In this document: piece by piece, positions 34,739-46,784 of the stretch | Layout of the letters: each line of letters begins with the position of its first letter | Position numbering within the stretch: position 1 is the first letter of the stretch | DNA from: Hemerocallis citrina | Lineage: Eukaryota; Streptophyta; Magnoliopsida; Asparagales; Asphodelaceae | Direction: 5' to 3' | NCBI GenBank assembly: GCA_017893485.1 | Contig: CM030367.1 | Span: forward strand, 143,085,767-143,149,766 | DNA length: 64,000 nucleotides | Notes under the pieces: generated by a model | Told to the model about the DNA's origin: nothing | Seen by the model: the letters and a program-made list of their open reading frames with translations, nothing else | The model's database searches: none | Position numbers and translations under genes: made by a program

Positions 34739-34955
34739 TTCGAGTTCTACTGTCACTTGCTGCAAATATTGACTGATCATTGGAGCAATTTGATGTGAAG
34801 AATACCTTTCTGCATGGGAAATTGACAGAATATGTTTATCTGGATCTACCACCAGGATCAAATAAACCAGTCCAACACAGTAATAAAGTATGTCGGTTGA
34901 GGAAGGCACTATATGGTCTCAAATAGTCGTCAAGAGCTTGGTTTGGGAGGTTTAC
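34739..34955 (+). pseudogene. Ty1/copia fragment 2 (reverse transcriptase middle)
   Basis: Reads VLLSLAAN, EQFDVKNTFLHGKL, EYVYLDLPPG and VCRLRKALYGLK. Two in-frame stops replace conserved Trp (TGA) and Gln (TAG, after YGLK). It ends AWFGRF at the insertion point of the next solo LTR. Both edges are target duplications. Confidence 0.93.
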
Positions 34956-37900
34956 TGTAACCCGCATTCCTGTAAATATGTATTTCCCGAATATTTTCTG
35001 TTTTTCGATTATTACTTGTTAGAATTGTTTTGAATCTTCAGTTAAAATCTTTTCTAAACGAAAATTATGTTATTTCAAATAATAGTGTATTTTAACTTCA
35101 CTTTCCATTTTTGATCGACTATATATATTCCTGTTTGGATTATTTTAATATAAAGTTGATAAGGCATACTTATTTTATTGTATAATGTTATTATTACTGT
35201 TATTACTGTTATTAATGCTATTGTTTTCCTTATTTTATTATTATTATTATTATTATAATTATTATTGTTATTGTTATTACTATTACCATTATTATCATTG
35301 TTTTCATTATTTTATTATTATTGTTATTATTGGACTACTTTCACGAAAATGTTGAACAGAAATTATATTCTGTCTTGTATAATTATTCTTATCAGTATTG
35401 TTATTATGTTTATTATTATTATTCTTATTATTATTATTAGTATGATTATGATGATTATTATTATTGTTATTATTATTATTGTTATTATTATTTTTCTTAT
35501 TAATATGTATTGTTATTAGTATTATTATTACTACTTTTGTTAAAGCCCATAAATTTTAATATAATCATGCATTATTATTTAGTAATATGAAGCCCATCAT
35601 CTAAAGCACGAATTTTATATTCATTTGCATTATTTATTAATAATCTGAGCCCGACCCAAGCCCATCTCTTATTGGATCCTTGCCTACCCTAAACCCAAGA
35701 TCCATTAGCCTAATTCTCCTTCTAATCTGTTATTGACCAGTCAAACCTAGATCTTCTCCATCTCAATCCCCACAATCACTCCTAACTGTATCATTCTCTA
35801 ACCCCCAAATTTGAGTCCTTATTAATCAGCCCTACAATCTCTCCCCATTATTATACATTATATTTATTATATCAATAATTAATATTTTAATAAAACCCCT
35901 TCCCCTACTCTTCTCTCTCCCCGTCTCTCCCTCTCTCCTCTATTTTTGAAAACAAAACAAAGACCTTGGTCGCCATTGCCTCGTCATCCTTGTTCGAACT
36001 CATCGTCGCCCCGTCTTGTCTCTCACTCTCTTTCTCTCTCCCGCCTGTGCAGTCGCCCCCCTCATGACCCCTGCATCACGCCGCCTTCAGCGCGCTGACC
36101 AGCAACAGCATTGCGATGCTTACACCCAGCTGCAGCACCGCCCTGCTCCCGCTCTTCGCTCCCCCCAACCTTCCTCGCCGCCCGCATCACCTCTCCGCTC
36201 GAGCTTTCCGGTCGACTGTGCCAGCCGTTGAAACCCAACGATGCTTGAGCCTCCGTCTGCTTCTTTCTCTGGGTCTTCGTCGAACCCATCGACTGATGAA
36301 GCTTCACCCTCCCATCGTCTTCCTACTGCCCTCTTCTTCCTCGTTGGAGCACCGCCGCAACCACTGCCCTCACTGCATCCTCTACATTCCATTGTCTTCA
36401 ACCCCAACAACTCTCCCGCTCATCCTCATCCACTTTCGAACCCACCGCAGTCGTCTTCTTCCTCCTCCGTTCGAGCCTGAGCACCCCCGTTTTCGTCTTC
36501 CCTATTTTCGAAAGCGAAAACAGAGTCGCTTGCTCCCGCCGTCGCTGTCGTCGCTTCCCAACCGCAGCGACGTCGTCGTCGCCTGTCGTCGTCCTCGCCG
36601 CTTCCTCGCACCTTCACCGCAGTCACTGCCATGGTCTCTCCCGCTCTCTCTCCCTCTCTATTGAGTGTGGAAGGAAGGAGACAGTTGGGATTTGGCATGT
36701 TGCTGTTGTGTAGGTAGGGGATCTGACATTGGTGTTTAGTGTTGTGTGAAGAGATCCGCTGTGGAGTTGCTGTGTAGACTTGATCTTGGATTTGCCGCCC
36801 TGCTGTTTGGTGTTCCGGGTGTAGAAGATTCGAGAGTCCCTTTTACTGTTTTGTGGATCTTGAGTTGCTGATTTGTGTGCTTTGATCTACTGTGTGGTGT
36901 TTTGCTGTTGGGTGCTTGTTTGCTGTTGCCATTGCACGTAGCTCGCACATGTCTTGGATCATCTCCCGGGATTCTTAACCCATTATTCTCTTCATATTCA
37001 AAATCGTCTCATAACAGGCAAGCGTCTCTTGAACTCATTTTTATTGTGTCTAGTTCAAGAAAATTCTCTTTGAAATCTGGCAAGTAGTAATCAAATTGAA
37101 TATCATATCTAATTGAACTCCATTGTTTATTTATTGTACCATGTTATTGATTCATAGTCTTCTCATCGTGCTATTATTATTGACTCAACCCCAAATCGTA
37201 AATTTATTGTACTATTGAACATTCACATATACTGCCTTGTTATTTGAAGAATCGGCATGAATCGGATTTTTTGACTTTGTAGTGAGGTTTCGACCTAGTT
37301 CCTGACACAGAAACTTAAAACATTGTACGTAGAAATTGTAGCACAGTGAGTCCATATATTGTTATGTTTTGCATATAAACTATGTTTTCCATATTTAATG
37401 AATTGGACCATGCATATTTCATGTATTGTATAGTCTTGATATCATTTTGAAATTGTACTAGTGCTACTGATCTCATCGATTGTACCTGTTGCATGAGTAT
37501 TGATACCATCGTCCACATTGATCACATGCATGTTAAATGATTGTTAACAAAATGATAACAAGCCAGGGTTAAGGGTTGACCAGGATAGTTGATAATATAG
37601 TGATTGTACTCGAAATTGTGGCCTTTGTTTTCAAAATATTGTGTCGGCTAGTGTTATCGATTTATTGTTGGATTACTGACTACAGTATCCCAATTCATCG
37701 TATATTGTTTTAGGATTATCGTGCCGATTATTGTTATCGTTATTGTACAAAAAATTGCTATTGTTATCGTGCGAGTACATGACCTATAGAATCTACCACC
37801 TTAGTCTAAACGAAATTGATTGTATGCATAGAACCTGTAGTATGGGATGCAGAAGTACGTGCATTATTTAGGATTAAAATAAATAATAGACTTATAGACA

Positions 37901-38401
37901 TAAATGAACACTGAACGTTAATACTAATACTAAATATTGGTTGTTAAACATTGATTCCTGATTCTGAATTATTGATTATCAACTTGATTTTGTTACCGTT
38001 TATCATTTATTGACTCCAATATCGTTCCAATTTTTGTTCTTGTAGTCCTTTATTTCTTATTTTACTACTTCCTACTACTTGTCGCCCGAAGCTTGCTCTA
38101 ACGGGTTCTCTTCCTCTTTCTTTTGAGTTAGGTTATACAGGTACATTGAAGTGTAACTGAAAGGAACTCATCGAACTGTTACTGCATTGCATATTCTCGA
38201 GCTATTTGATAAGTTCTTGTATCCTAGATTTGGTTATTGGATTTTATTCTCGTTTATGTGATTATTTTTCTGTGTGGTTGTGATTATTTCTTTTCATGTT
38301 GCTGAGTTATGACTGGTACAACTTGTGGATGATGTTAAAATCATTCACTAGGCCTTCATCATGGGCTCGTATTCCCGTATTTTTGGAAGCGGGGTGTTAC
38401 A
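34956..38401 (+). mobile_element. Solo LTR of the LARD family (3,446 bp) inserted in copia
   Basis: Starts TGTAACCCGCATTCCTG and ends GCGGGGTGTTACA. It is flanked by perfect TTTAC duplications (34951-34955 and 38402-38406). Excision restores the copia frame (WFGRF then TKSMRIFGYC). It carries the LARD-family landmarks: ATT-rich tract, C-rich exon-like tract (36000-36640), AACAAGCCAGGGTTAAGGG block (37558), CTACCACCTTAGTCTAAACG block (about 37792) and ATCATTCACTAGGCCTTCAT near the end. No PBS, so it is a solo LTR. The Arg/Pro/Ser-rich frames at 36016-36664 come from GC-rich leader sequence and are not called as genes. Confidence 0.92.
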
Positions 38402-39460
38402 TTTACAAAATCAATGAGGATATTCGGATATTGTAAGAGTAATTCATATCATACCCTATTCCCGAAAATGAAAGAAGGTAAGATTACTGCTCTCATAGTA
38501 TATGTGGATGATATGATAGTAACTGGAAATGATCCTGAAGAGAGAATGACATTAAAGAGCTACTTGTCAGAAAAGTTCGAAATGAAGGATCTTGGCTCTT
38601 TGAGATATTTCCTTGGTATCGAAGTTTCTTGCTAAAAAAAGGGTATATTTCTGTCTCAAAAAAAGTATGCGCTTGATTTGTTGAAGAAAACAGGAATGTC
38701 TGCTTGTCAGCCTATTGATACACCGTTAGAAGAAGGACTGATACTGTAAAATGACACTGATCAAGTGCCATGTGATAAGGAGAGATATCAAAGATTGGTA
38801 GGACGACTAATGTATCTTGCACATAGCGACCAGATTTGTCATATGCCTTAAGTGTGGTGAGTCTGTTTATGCATGCACCTCGTGAAGCACACATGGATGC
38901 CGTAATGAGAATCCTGAGATATATAAAGTCTGCTCCAAGAAAAGGGGTCTTGTTTGACAAACATGGTCACTTAAAGGTTGAGGCTTATACTGATGCTGAT
39001 TGGGCAAGATCTGTTGATAATAGGCGCTCCACTTCTGGATACTTTACCATTGTCGGAGGAAATCTAGTAATATGGAGAAGTAAAAAGCAAAATGTTGTTG
39101 CATGCTCTAGTGCAAAGGCTGGTTATCGAGAAGTAGCACTAAGTATAACTGAAGTTTTATGGCTTAAACTTTTATTACAGGATTTGGGTTGTGACCCAAA
39201 TGAGCCTATTAAGGTGTATTGTGACAGTCAAGCGGCGTGTGATGTTGCAGCCAATCCAGTCCAGCATGATAGGACGAAGCATGTAGAGGTGGATGGGTTC
39301 TTCATGAAGGAAAAATTAGATGAGAAAATTATTGAGATGTCTAAGGTGAAGTCAAAAGACCAACTCGCGGATACTTAGTAAGGTAGTTTCGAATCGGCTT
39401 TATTTCAAATTTGTGGACAAGTTGGGCATTTCAATATTTATGCGCCTACTTAAGGGGGAG
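38402..39460 (+). pseudogene. Ty1/copia fragment 3 (reverse transcriptase end and RNase H)
   Basis: After the duplication TTTAC the frame continues to LIVYVDDMIVTGND, the catalytic YVDD box, and FEMKDLGSLRYFLGIE. Stops follow near 38634 and 38747, and a frameshift near 38833. The RNase H region is then open: ILRYIKSAPRKGVLF, YTDADWARSVDNRRSTSGYF, KKQNVVACSSAKAGY, VYCDSQAACDVAANPV, RTKHVEVDGFF. It stops with TAG at 39376 and is followed by the polypurine tract. This is the conserved copia order reverse transcriptase then RNase H. It is inactive because of several stops and two LTR insertions upstream. Confidence 0.93.
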
Positions 39461-39641
39461 TGTTAAAATGTTACAATATATTTTTGTATGAGCTGTGTTT
39501 TCTATTTCCCAATTTATAGGGAACAGCTTTCCTTAAATCTCTCACTTTCTTAATCTTCTCAATCAATTGTACCCCTTCTCCAAAAAATAATTTATATATA
39601 GAGAGCTAGACAGTAAAAGAATGATGAATAAGAGAATGTAA
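39452..39641 (+). repeat. Copia polypurine tract and start of its 3' LTR
   Basis: AAGGGGGAG at 39452-39460 is the polypurine tract, and the LTR begins TGTTAAAATGTTAC at 39461. The LTR is interrupted at 39641/39642 by the Harbinger element. About 10 bp of LTR may continue after 46787 (to TTTTTCCA), but its true end cannot be fixed without the 5' LTR. Confidence 0.8.
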
Positions 39642-39755
39642 GAGGCCTGTTTGGATAGTTGTTTATGGCCCTGTTTTTGTTTTCTTTTTGAGAAAACGCG
39701 TTTGGTTACGGAGTTCTCAAAGCAGTTTTTGCTTCTCTTTTTCAGAAAAAAACCA
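39642..39755. repeat. Harbinger left terminal inverted repeat
   Basis: GAGGCCTGTTTGGATAGTTG at the tip, ending TTTTTCAGAAAAAAACCA. It pairs with 46672-46784 with few mismatches. Confidence 0.93.
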
Positions 39756-41560
39756 CAGAAGCCATCACAAGCAACAGTAGCCTTCACAGTTATAATATAG
39801 TAACAAGAAGGTTATTTTGAAAGTGAAACTCAGACCTTAATCCCTTATAAAGGAAGAAGAAGCCATCACAATCCATCAGAAGCCATCAGAAACCATGAGC
39901 AGCTGCAGAACCCATCACCAGAGGTATTGTACACAGTATGGAAATTTTACAAAGCAAGAATTTAGTAGTTTAGTTAAATAGGATCAGAAGCCATCATGTC
40001 TAGATTCATGAGAGGCACATGTACAAAATTTATTAAAAATTTGTGTTTGGTTACTAGTATTTCACAAACTGATTTTGCCCAAGCATGAAAATCCATCACA
40101 AGCATCAGAAGCCTTCACATTTATAACATAGTAACAAGAATTCAATTTTGAAAGTGAAAATCAGACCTTAATCCCTTATAAAGCAAGAAGAAGCCATCAC
40201 ATTCCAACAGAAGCCATCAGAAGCCATGAGCAGCATCAAAACCCATCACGGGAAGGACATTGTGTACAATATGGAAATTTTCCAAAGTGAAACTCAGACC
40301 TTAAGCCCTTATAAAAGCAAGAAGAAGCCATCACAATCCATCAGTACCCATCAGATGCTATGAGCAACATCAAAAATTTCAATACTCCAAAAAGTATATA
40401 GGATCAGAATAAATCATCATCATTTCTGGATTGTGAAATACTAGTAAACAAACACAAAATTCTCACATGTGCTTGAGATGAATCTAGAGATGATGGCTTC
40501 TAATGCTATTTAACTAAACCAATGATTACTTTGTTTGTCAAATTTCCATACTGTGTACAATTTTCTTCCTGTCATGGTTTTTGATGGTGCTCATGGCTCA
40601 TGATGGATTGTGATCACTAGCATCATAAGCCATCACTAGCATCACAAACACTTATGTATAGAATTCAATTAGTCATAGCCTCAGAACACTTATGTATAGA
40701 AAAAATGTTTGTATAAAACATGAAGATTAGTCTAGGGCTGCATTTGAATGCCATGCCAACTAGTTGTAATCATGCATTTTAATGCATTTGATTGCCATGC
40801 CAATATATAAAATTAATTATGTAGATATGATGACTCTTATTCACGTATAAAGCATCAGATGCTTTCATTACCCATCACAAGCATCATAAGCCATCAGAAG
40901 CACGCATCACTGAAACTGCATGCATCTGAGACATATGAAAAGAAGCACTTCCACCGAAACTGCATGCATCAGAAGAATCACAGCATCAGAAGCCATCACA
41001 GCATCAGAAGCATCACAGCATCAGAAATCAATAGAATCCATTAGAAACATCTGAAGCCATGAGCAGCATCACAAGCCATCACAGCAAGGCTATTGTACAT
41101 AGTATGGAAAATTTTGTAGGTTCATAAAGCCATCATCTTGAGATTCATATGAGACACATGTGCAAATCCTTTTATTAGAATGATTTTGCCCAAACATGAG
41201 AACCCAACACAAGCATCAGAAGCGTTGACAGTGTTCACAATTATTATATAGTAACAAAAAGGTTATTTTGAAAGTGAAATTCATACCATAAAATCCTTAT
41301 AAAGGTAGAAGAAGTCGTCACATTCCAACAAAAGCCATCAGAATCCATGAGTAGCAGCAATACCCATCACAGGAAGGTACATGAGCATCAGCAAAACCCA
41401 TCAGAAGCCATGATAGTTATAGGAAATGTAACAAGAAATTATTTTTGAAAGTGAAAATGAAACCTTCAAAAATGCTAAAAGCATAATGAAGCCAGGAAAA
41501 TAAAACCCCAAAGATTCAGAAGCCATGAGCAGCATCAGAACCCATCACCTGCTAGAAGAA
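39756..41560. repeat. AGAAGCCATCA-type repeat region in the Harbinger element
   Basis: Several dozen irregularly spaced copies of GAAGCCATCA, GCATCAGAAGC and CATCACAGCATCAGAAGC. Some larger segments (about 140 bp, starting AAAGTGAAAMTCAGACCTTA) are repeated near 39820, 40155 and 40283. 41690-41765 carries the complement (GATGGCTTCTTCTTG). I found no counterpart at the other end of the element. Confidence 0.85.
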
Positions 41561-43176
41561 GCTAACACAATCTAGCATGTATTCAATTTCTAGTATATGA
41601 AAATTTTCAATACTCCAAAGGTTATATAGGATCAGAATATATTATCATCATCTCCACAATTGTGAAATACTACCAACCATACTGTGTACAATTACTTCCT
41701 GTGATGGGTTCTGCTGCTGGTCAATGCTTGTGATGGCTCATGATGGTTTCTGATGGCTTCTTCTTGCAGGTGAAATCATTTGCATATAACAAAGAAATGT
41801 GAATATTTTAAAAAGTTTAATTAGTTGTAGGCTCGAAACACATTATCATAGAACAATTGTTCTAATAAATCATCAAGATTAGTGTAGGGCTGCATTTTTT
41901 CAAAATGCCATTCCAACTACTACTAATCATGTGTCCACCCCCTCCGTCACCCATAGTTGAATTCATCAATCATTTGGTCAGTATAATGGGAACAGTCCAC
42001 ATAGAAGTGCTGTCTGTTTACGTTAGTATAAAAAAAAAAAAAAAAACCGGATCAGAAGCTACCATATCCATCATATTCAGATTGATCAGAGGCACATGAT
42101 GGTAGATGGGGGGTGGACACACAACCTTTTCATTAATAGTGTATTTCATCATTGCCTAGAACGATAGAAATTAAAAATACTTTAAAATATATTTAAACGA
42201 GATGAAGTTCATGTCATGAGATAACTCCATTCATTCTTCTAAAGCATCATAGTGCACTGAATCAAAGTGCACTGCATACATCCAAGTGCACTGCATTAGC
42301 ATCCAAGTACAACCTACAAACACATCAGTAGACCATGGAAAAAAAACATCAAAACCCGTCACATATCCCACAATCAGTATGAAAATAAAGCGACGAACTT
42401 CTGCAAGGTTGAAGATGCATTATAAACAACTATCTTGCTATCATGATAAGATGAAAATTATCATTAAGAAAAGCGTTTGCTTACCCTCTTCTCAAAGCAA
42501 TTTTTTGCTTCTCTTTTCATAAAATTCCAAAACGGTCATAGGTTAATGCATATCAGATATTTGATTTTGTATGTATGCATCTAACTGAACCAAAGGATGT
42601 TCTTAGAGGATTGAATTAGTCATAGGCTCAAAACACATTTGTATAGAACATTTGTTCAAATAAAGCATCAAGCTTAGTATAGGGCTGCATTATTATACCA
42701 TGCCAACTATATCTAATCAACGGTCCACCCCCTCCACCACCCATAGTTAAGTCTGAAAAGCATTCACTCAGGTTAGCATGAATAGTCCACATAATAACCT
42801 ATCTGACTTCACATAAACCATAATGAAAAATACAAATCATCCCTAAGTATGTTCATTTTGATGGATATTCACTGCGGGTGTTCATTTCCTATTCATAAGT
42901 ATACAAAACTAGGTTTATGAAGGGGGGACACACATGCCTCTAAAAATGATGTGTGAATTTCATCATTGCCTAGACAGACATAAAGTAAATAGGCTTTGTT
43001 GTCAATTTAAACAATAAACATGCACTTATAATCATCATCATAACCATCATACTTAAATCAAATTCAGATGCGATTATCAAATATCAAATAAAACAAAAGG
43101 AATAAATGCACTTATAACCATATATTGGAATAGCACAATGAAGCCATGAACCAGTACATTGGGATATAACATTACA
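41561..43176. other. Non-coding part of the Harbinger element with internal duplications
   Basis: AT-rich sequence downstream of the transposase gene. A segment with AGGGCTGCAT, ATGCCAACTA and GTCCACCCCCTCC...ACCCATAGTT occurs near 41885-41955 and 42680-42750, and in part near 40735. I saw no gene in it. Confidence 0.6.
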
Positions 43177-44452
43177 TTAATGCCTTGCATTCCACATTGC
43201 CGTAGCAATTTGATCTCTTTTACTATTCATGCGATTCAATTGGGAAGATGACATATCCAACCCTTGAGATGTGTAAGCATTATCTTCATTGTGTAGATGA
43301 TTAATTAATTGTTCATCTTCTAAATTCGAAAAGAATGCATCGTCCGCTGAATATCTACGTATAAAATTATGAACTGCACAACAAGCTGGTACCATTAGAA
43401 CCTGTCTTGTGAACATGTAGTTTGTCATATACTTGAAGATGGGAAACCTTTTTTTGAATACACCAAAGGTTCTTTCAATGACATTTCGTAGCCATGCATG
43501 CATTTTGTTGAAATGTTGCCTATGTTGGGTTGGTGCATGATTAGGCCCTTCGAAGTCTTGCAAGTGATATGGCTCCCCGCGGTAGGGAGCTAAAAACCCG
43601 GGCATGTTCGTGTAACCACAATCTACTAAGTAATATTTATCATCGGGAGGGATTTGCAACAGTCCTTCTGTTAATGCACTTTGTATTATCCGGGAGTCGT
43701 TAGCACTTCCTTCCCATCCTGCATAAACAAATGTGAATATCATATCAAAATCACAAACGGCCAGCACATTTTGAGTTATATCGCCTTTTCGGGCACGACA
43801 AGTATTTTGTCGACTAGCGGGTACGCAAGCATCTATTAATGTGACATCGACAGCACCAATAGCTCCCTACATTAATGAATTTGAAACCTACTACTTAGTG
43901 AACACATTTGAAATATTAGAATAATATGGTAGTAATCATGAAGCTAACAAATTACCTTAAACCATGGATAAAAGTCCGTGGAACTACTGATCCTATCATG
44001 TACATGTGTTGTGTTTGGGGAAGTAATCAGAACTGTTGCTGCTCTTCCCAAACCTTTCAACACTTTTGTAAAATGTCGTTCGATTGTTTCTGTTGAGTGT
44101 TGAAACCGATCAGCAGCCGCTCTGATTCTATGACTATTACCGACAATGTACAAAAAATGGCAACACTTTTCTCAATAGAGACGTGTCTATGTTGGATTTC
44201 CTCGTGCATTTCCTCGAGGTACTTGCCATTTTTAATAAATTGACACAAAGACAAAAAACAATTTTGATTCATGCGAAAAATGCGATTACACTTATCCGGT
44301 GGGCCATGTAGGATTTCTTGTAAATATTCATGGCCTGATAGTTTAGAAGTGAAACGGGGAATTTTTGTAGACATACTCTCTAGAAACTGAAGTCCCAACA
44401 AGTCATCAAGCCCGTCACTATCATCACTTGATGTGTCACTTGACAAGTCCAT
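43177..44452 (-). CDS. PIF/Harbinger DDE transposase (one frameshift)
   Basis: Two exons: 43956-44452 and 43177-43866, separated by an 89-bp GT-AG intron; about 395 codons, normal for the family. It should act in the nucleus as the DDE nuclease that cuts and pastes the element. The N-terminal part (MDLSSDTSSDDSDG start, acidic) leads to RFQHSTETIERHFTKVLKGL, the helix-turn-helix-like region. The catalytic domain shows the first Asp in GAIGAVDVTLID, the second in VDCGYTNMPGFLAPYRGEPY or nearby GSANDSRI, and the Glu in VIERTFGVFKKRFP, so the triad is present. The frame shifts by one base near 44160 in a T-run (VAIF then YIVGNSHRIR). Otherwise the gene is open. The start is chosen from the first Met of the open frame. 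Confidence 0.9.
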
Positions 44453-44788
44453 AAGTATGGTAGCAATTGCAATAGTACTTCACTATGAAAAAGTAGAATA
44501 CATTTGCATAAAGAATATTCGAATTTTAATACTTTATCAAATAGTGGAAGTTATATAAACAATTACACTAACATTTTTTTTATCTGGCAAAGTTAAACCC
44601 AAAAAAACAAAAACAACAACAGCAGCTAGTAACAGCAAATGCATCTAAAATTAAATCGTTACCAATGAAAATCCAACACATTGTGCCATTACATATTCAC
44701 AATGTACTCATACAGAAATATTTCAAAAAATTGTTAAGACATTTAAATAATACATTGTGTTGGATCCACTTAAACAAATTAGATCCCT

Positions 44789-45789
44789 CTACTCATTCGC
44801 AAGATTGTCCAACCGCAAGAGTCTAAGATCCGGTTTCATAAGAATGAAGCCACGACACCAGCTAGGTTTTGCAACTATGTTGTCCATTGCTACACGAAGC
44901 ATTTTGGCATCAAGCCCATCCATCATATTAATTATTTCCATGCACTTATCAATGGAGAACGGATCTTCTGCATCCAAGCGATCACTTCGGTCGCGCATTT
45001 TCTTCTTATAATATTCAGTTTTTGCAATATTCGCAGAGGTATTGGCATCAATACAAATATCCATTCTCGAGCTTTTTGTTGCTCGACCACTAGACCCACC
45101 AGATCGCCTCTTGTGAGACCCCGAATGTATTGGTTCGCAATCATCATCATCAACCAAATTTACATGTGGTGCATTGGGGGGGGGGGGGGTGAACTCAAAA
45201 TTGACCCTCCGTTCCTCATTGGAGTCATACACCCTTTGAGTTGAAGCCCTAGAAAGTAAGCCCTGGGCAGTAGACTGACCAAAAATTTTGGTCAAAGCAT
45301 CATAATTGGCCAATCCCTTCGATTTGAATTGTTTAGCATGAGGGTGTGCCTATTCAAAAATTTTGTGTTGTTAATTTACAAGTACTAAAGTCATGAATAA
45401 GTATATTAAGATGATAATCACACACTGTTATAAAAAAAAAGATATATGTGAACCTTGACTTATGTGTCCCAAACATTGGGCTCGCAAGTGACTATATGGT
45501 TGTCTTCATCCCAACCCATACCACTCTGATTCTTCAAAGTGTGAAACTCCCTCCACTTCATACTAAGTCGTGAATGTTTCTCTTTTAATAATTTAACCGT
45601 GTATGTACGATTACACATGTGATTCAAACTTGCAACAAAATGTTGCCAAACTTTGGCTTCAAAGGTCGAACTTTTCAGACTATTTCGATCGACCTCCTCC
45701 TCCATCAATTCCACAAATATACGCTCATTACATGCTGGCCATAGGACAATATCACTATCCACCTCCATCTCCTTCCCCTTACTAGTCAT
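44789..45789 (-). CDS. PIF/Harbinger Myb/SANT-like accessory protein (one nonsense change)
   Basis: Two exons, 45454-45789 and 44789-45349, with a short GT-AG intron. The first exon has the trihelix-like Myb/SANT-like domain (VLWPACNERIFVELM, LLKEKHSRLSMKWREFHTLK, GWDEDNHIVTCEPNVWDT). The second gives AHPHAKQFKSKGLANYDALT, a Pro run from a 14-G homopolymer at 45176-45189, and a basic and a C-terminal region (MEIINMMDGLDAKMLRVAMD). Such proteins are the DNA-binding partner of Harbinger transposases. A TAA stands at about 45461-45463, four codons before the exon end, where relatives have a Tyr-like codon, so the product would stop after exon 1. The gene is divergent from no neighbour and is read in the same direction as the transposase. 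Confidence 0.87.
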
Positions 45790-46671
45790 CTTGATTAGCC
45801 ACAGAAATTATAAATATAAAATAACAACCATCAATTGCTGAACTATAACAGTGAACAGAAATTATTTTTTGAGGTTACTATAGCAATTGTAGATGACGTC
45901 TTCTTTCAACAATATTAGAACAATTTTTTTTTTACTTCACAGGAACAAAATCGTTTCTCTTTAATCCAAGCAATTCGATTGGGAAAGCCACTCATTAGGA
46001 GTGTAGTCGACGTCGACCATAGGATAAGAACTCATCATCTCCAATTCCAGTTCAATAAAAATCTTTAATCCCTCAAAACAGTATAGGAAAAAAACAAAAA
46101 AAGGAAAAAAAATTTTGTTTCAGATCTGGAATTAACACATCGACGTCGATCTTGAGGATCAGGACTCATCATCTCGAAATCCAGTTCATAAAAAAATTTT
46201 AATCCCTCAAATCAAACCAAAAAAAAAAATTACAAAAGGGGGAAAAAACAAAAAAAACCAACAGATCTAGAATTAACACCTCCCCAAACCGAAACCCTAG
46301 CAAGAAAATGGGATCAAATTGAAACATACATTGGTTTTCTTGCTTTCGAGAGTAAAGAAGTTGTCTCCGACAGATTCAAGCCTCAGCCGACGTTTGATTC
46401 GACTGCACCATTCATGAAGACACCTTCTACTGTAAGCAGATCTGGTCTCACAGACCATGAATCGAGCGTCGAGCTTGAGAAGGGGGAAAACAGAGCGAAT
46501 CACAGAAGAAAGGAGAGCTCTTGATAAGAGTAAAGAGACACTAAAGGAGACGATTGATGGGAGTAAAGGGGAGTAAAGAGGGCTCGGGGAGAGATAGAGA
46601 AGTCGGTGTCAAAAAAGAGAGAGGAAGGAGGTAACCAAAAAAGAGAGAGAACACGTTAGAAAAGACCAATT
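45790..46671. other. Harbinger 5' region, upstream of the Myb-like gene
   Basis: Non-coding, A-rich, with a duplicated ~90-bp segment (CATCGACGTCGATCTTGAGG near 46138 and GTCGACGTCGACCATAGGAT near 46005, each followed by ACTCATCATCTC). It probably contains the promoter of the element's genes; no TATA box stands out clearly. Confidence 0.5.
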
Positions 46672-46784
46672 TGGTTTTTTTCTGAAAAAGAGAAGCAAAA
46701 ACTGCTTTGAGAACTCCGTAACCAAACGCGTTTTCTAAAAAAGAAAACGAAAAAAGGGCCCTAAACAACTATCCAAACAAGCCC
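46672..46784. repeat. Harbinger right terminal inverted repeat
   Basis: Complement of the left end; it reads ...AACTATCCAAACAAGCCC and is followed by TAA. The tips differ slightly (GAGGCCTG versus GGGCTTG). Confidence 0.93.

Larger units (their letters stand above)
39642..46784 (-). mobile_element. PIF/Harbinger element, nearly intact (7,143 bp)
   Basis: Terminal inverted repeats of 113-114 bp lie at 39642-39755 and 46672-46784, sharing TGTTTGGATAGTTGTTTA and AAACGCGTTTGGTTACGGAG. Both are flanked by TAA (39639-39641 and 46785-46787), the 3-bp duplication typical of PIF/Harbinger. Two minus-strand genes lie inside: a DDE transposase and a Myb/SANT-like protein, the standard pair needed for transposition. 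Each has one visible lesion. The left 2 kb is a dense CATCA-type repeat region. The element sits in the 3' LTR of the copia element, so it is younger than that insertion. Confidence 0.93.

Noticed and set aside
36016..36664. Long Pro/Ser/Arg-rich frames on both strands
   Set aside because: They come from the GC-rich leader of the LARD-family LTR. Similar frames in the other LTRs (11086-11594, 57685-58355) do not share a protein sequence.
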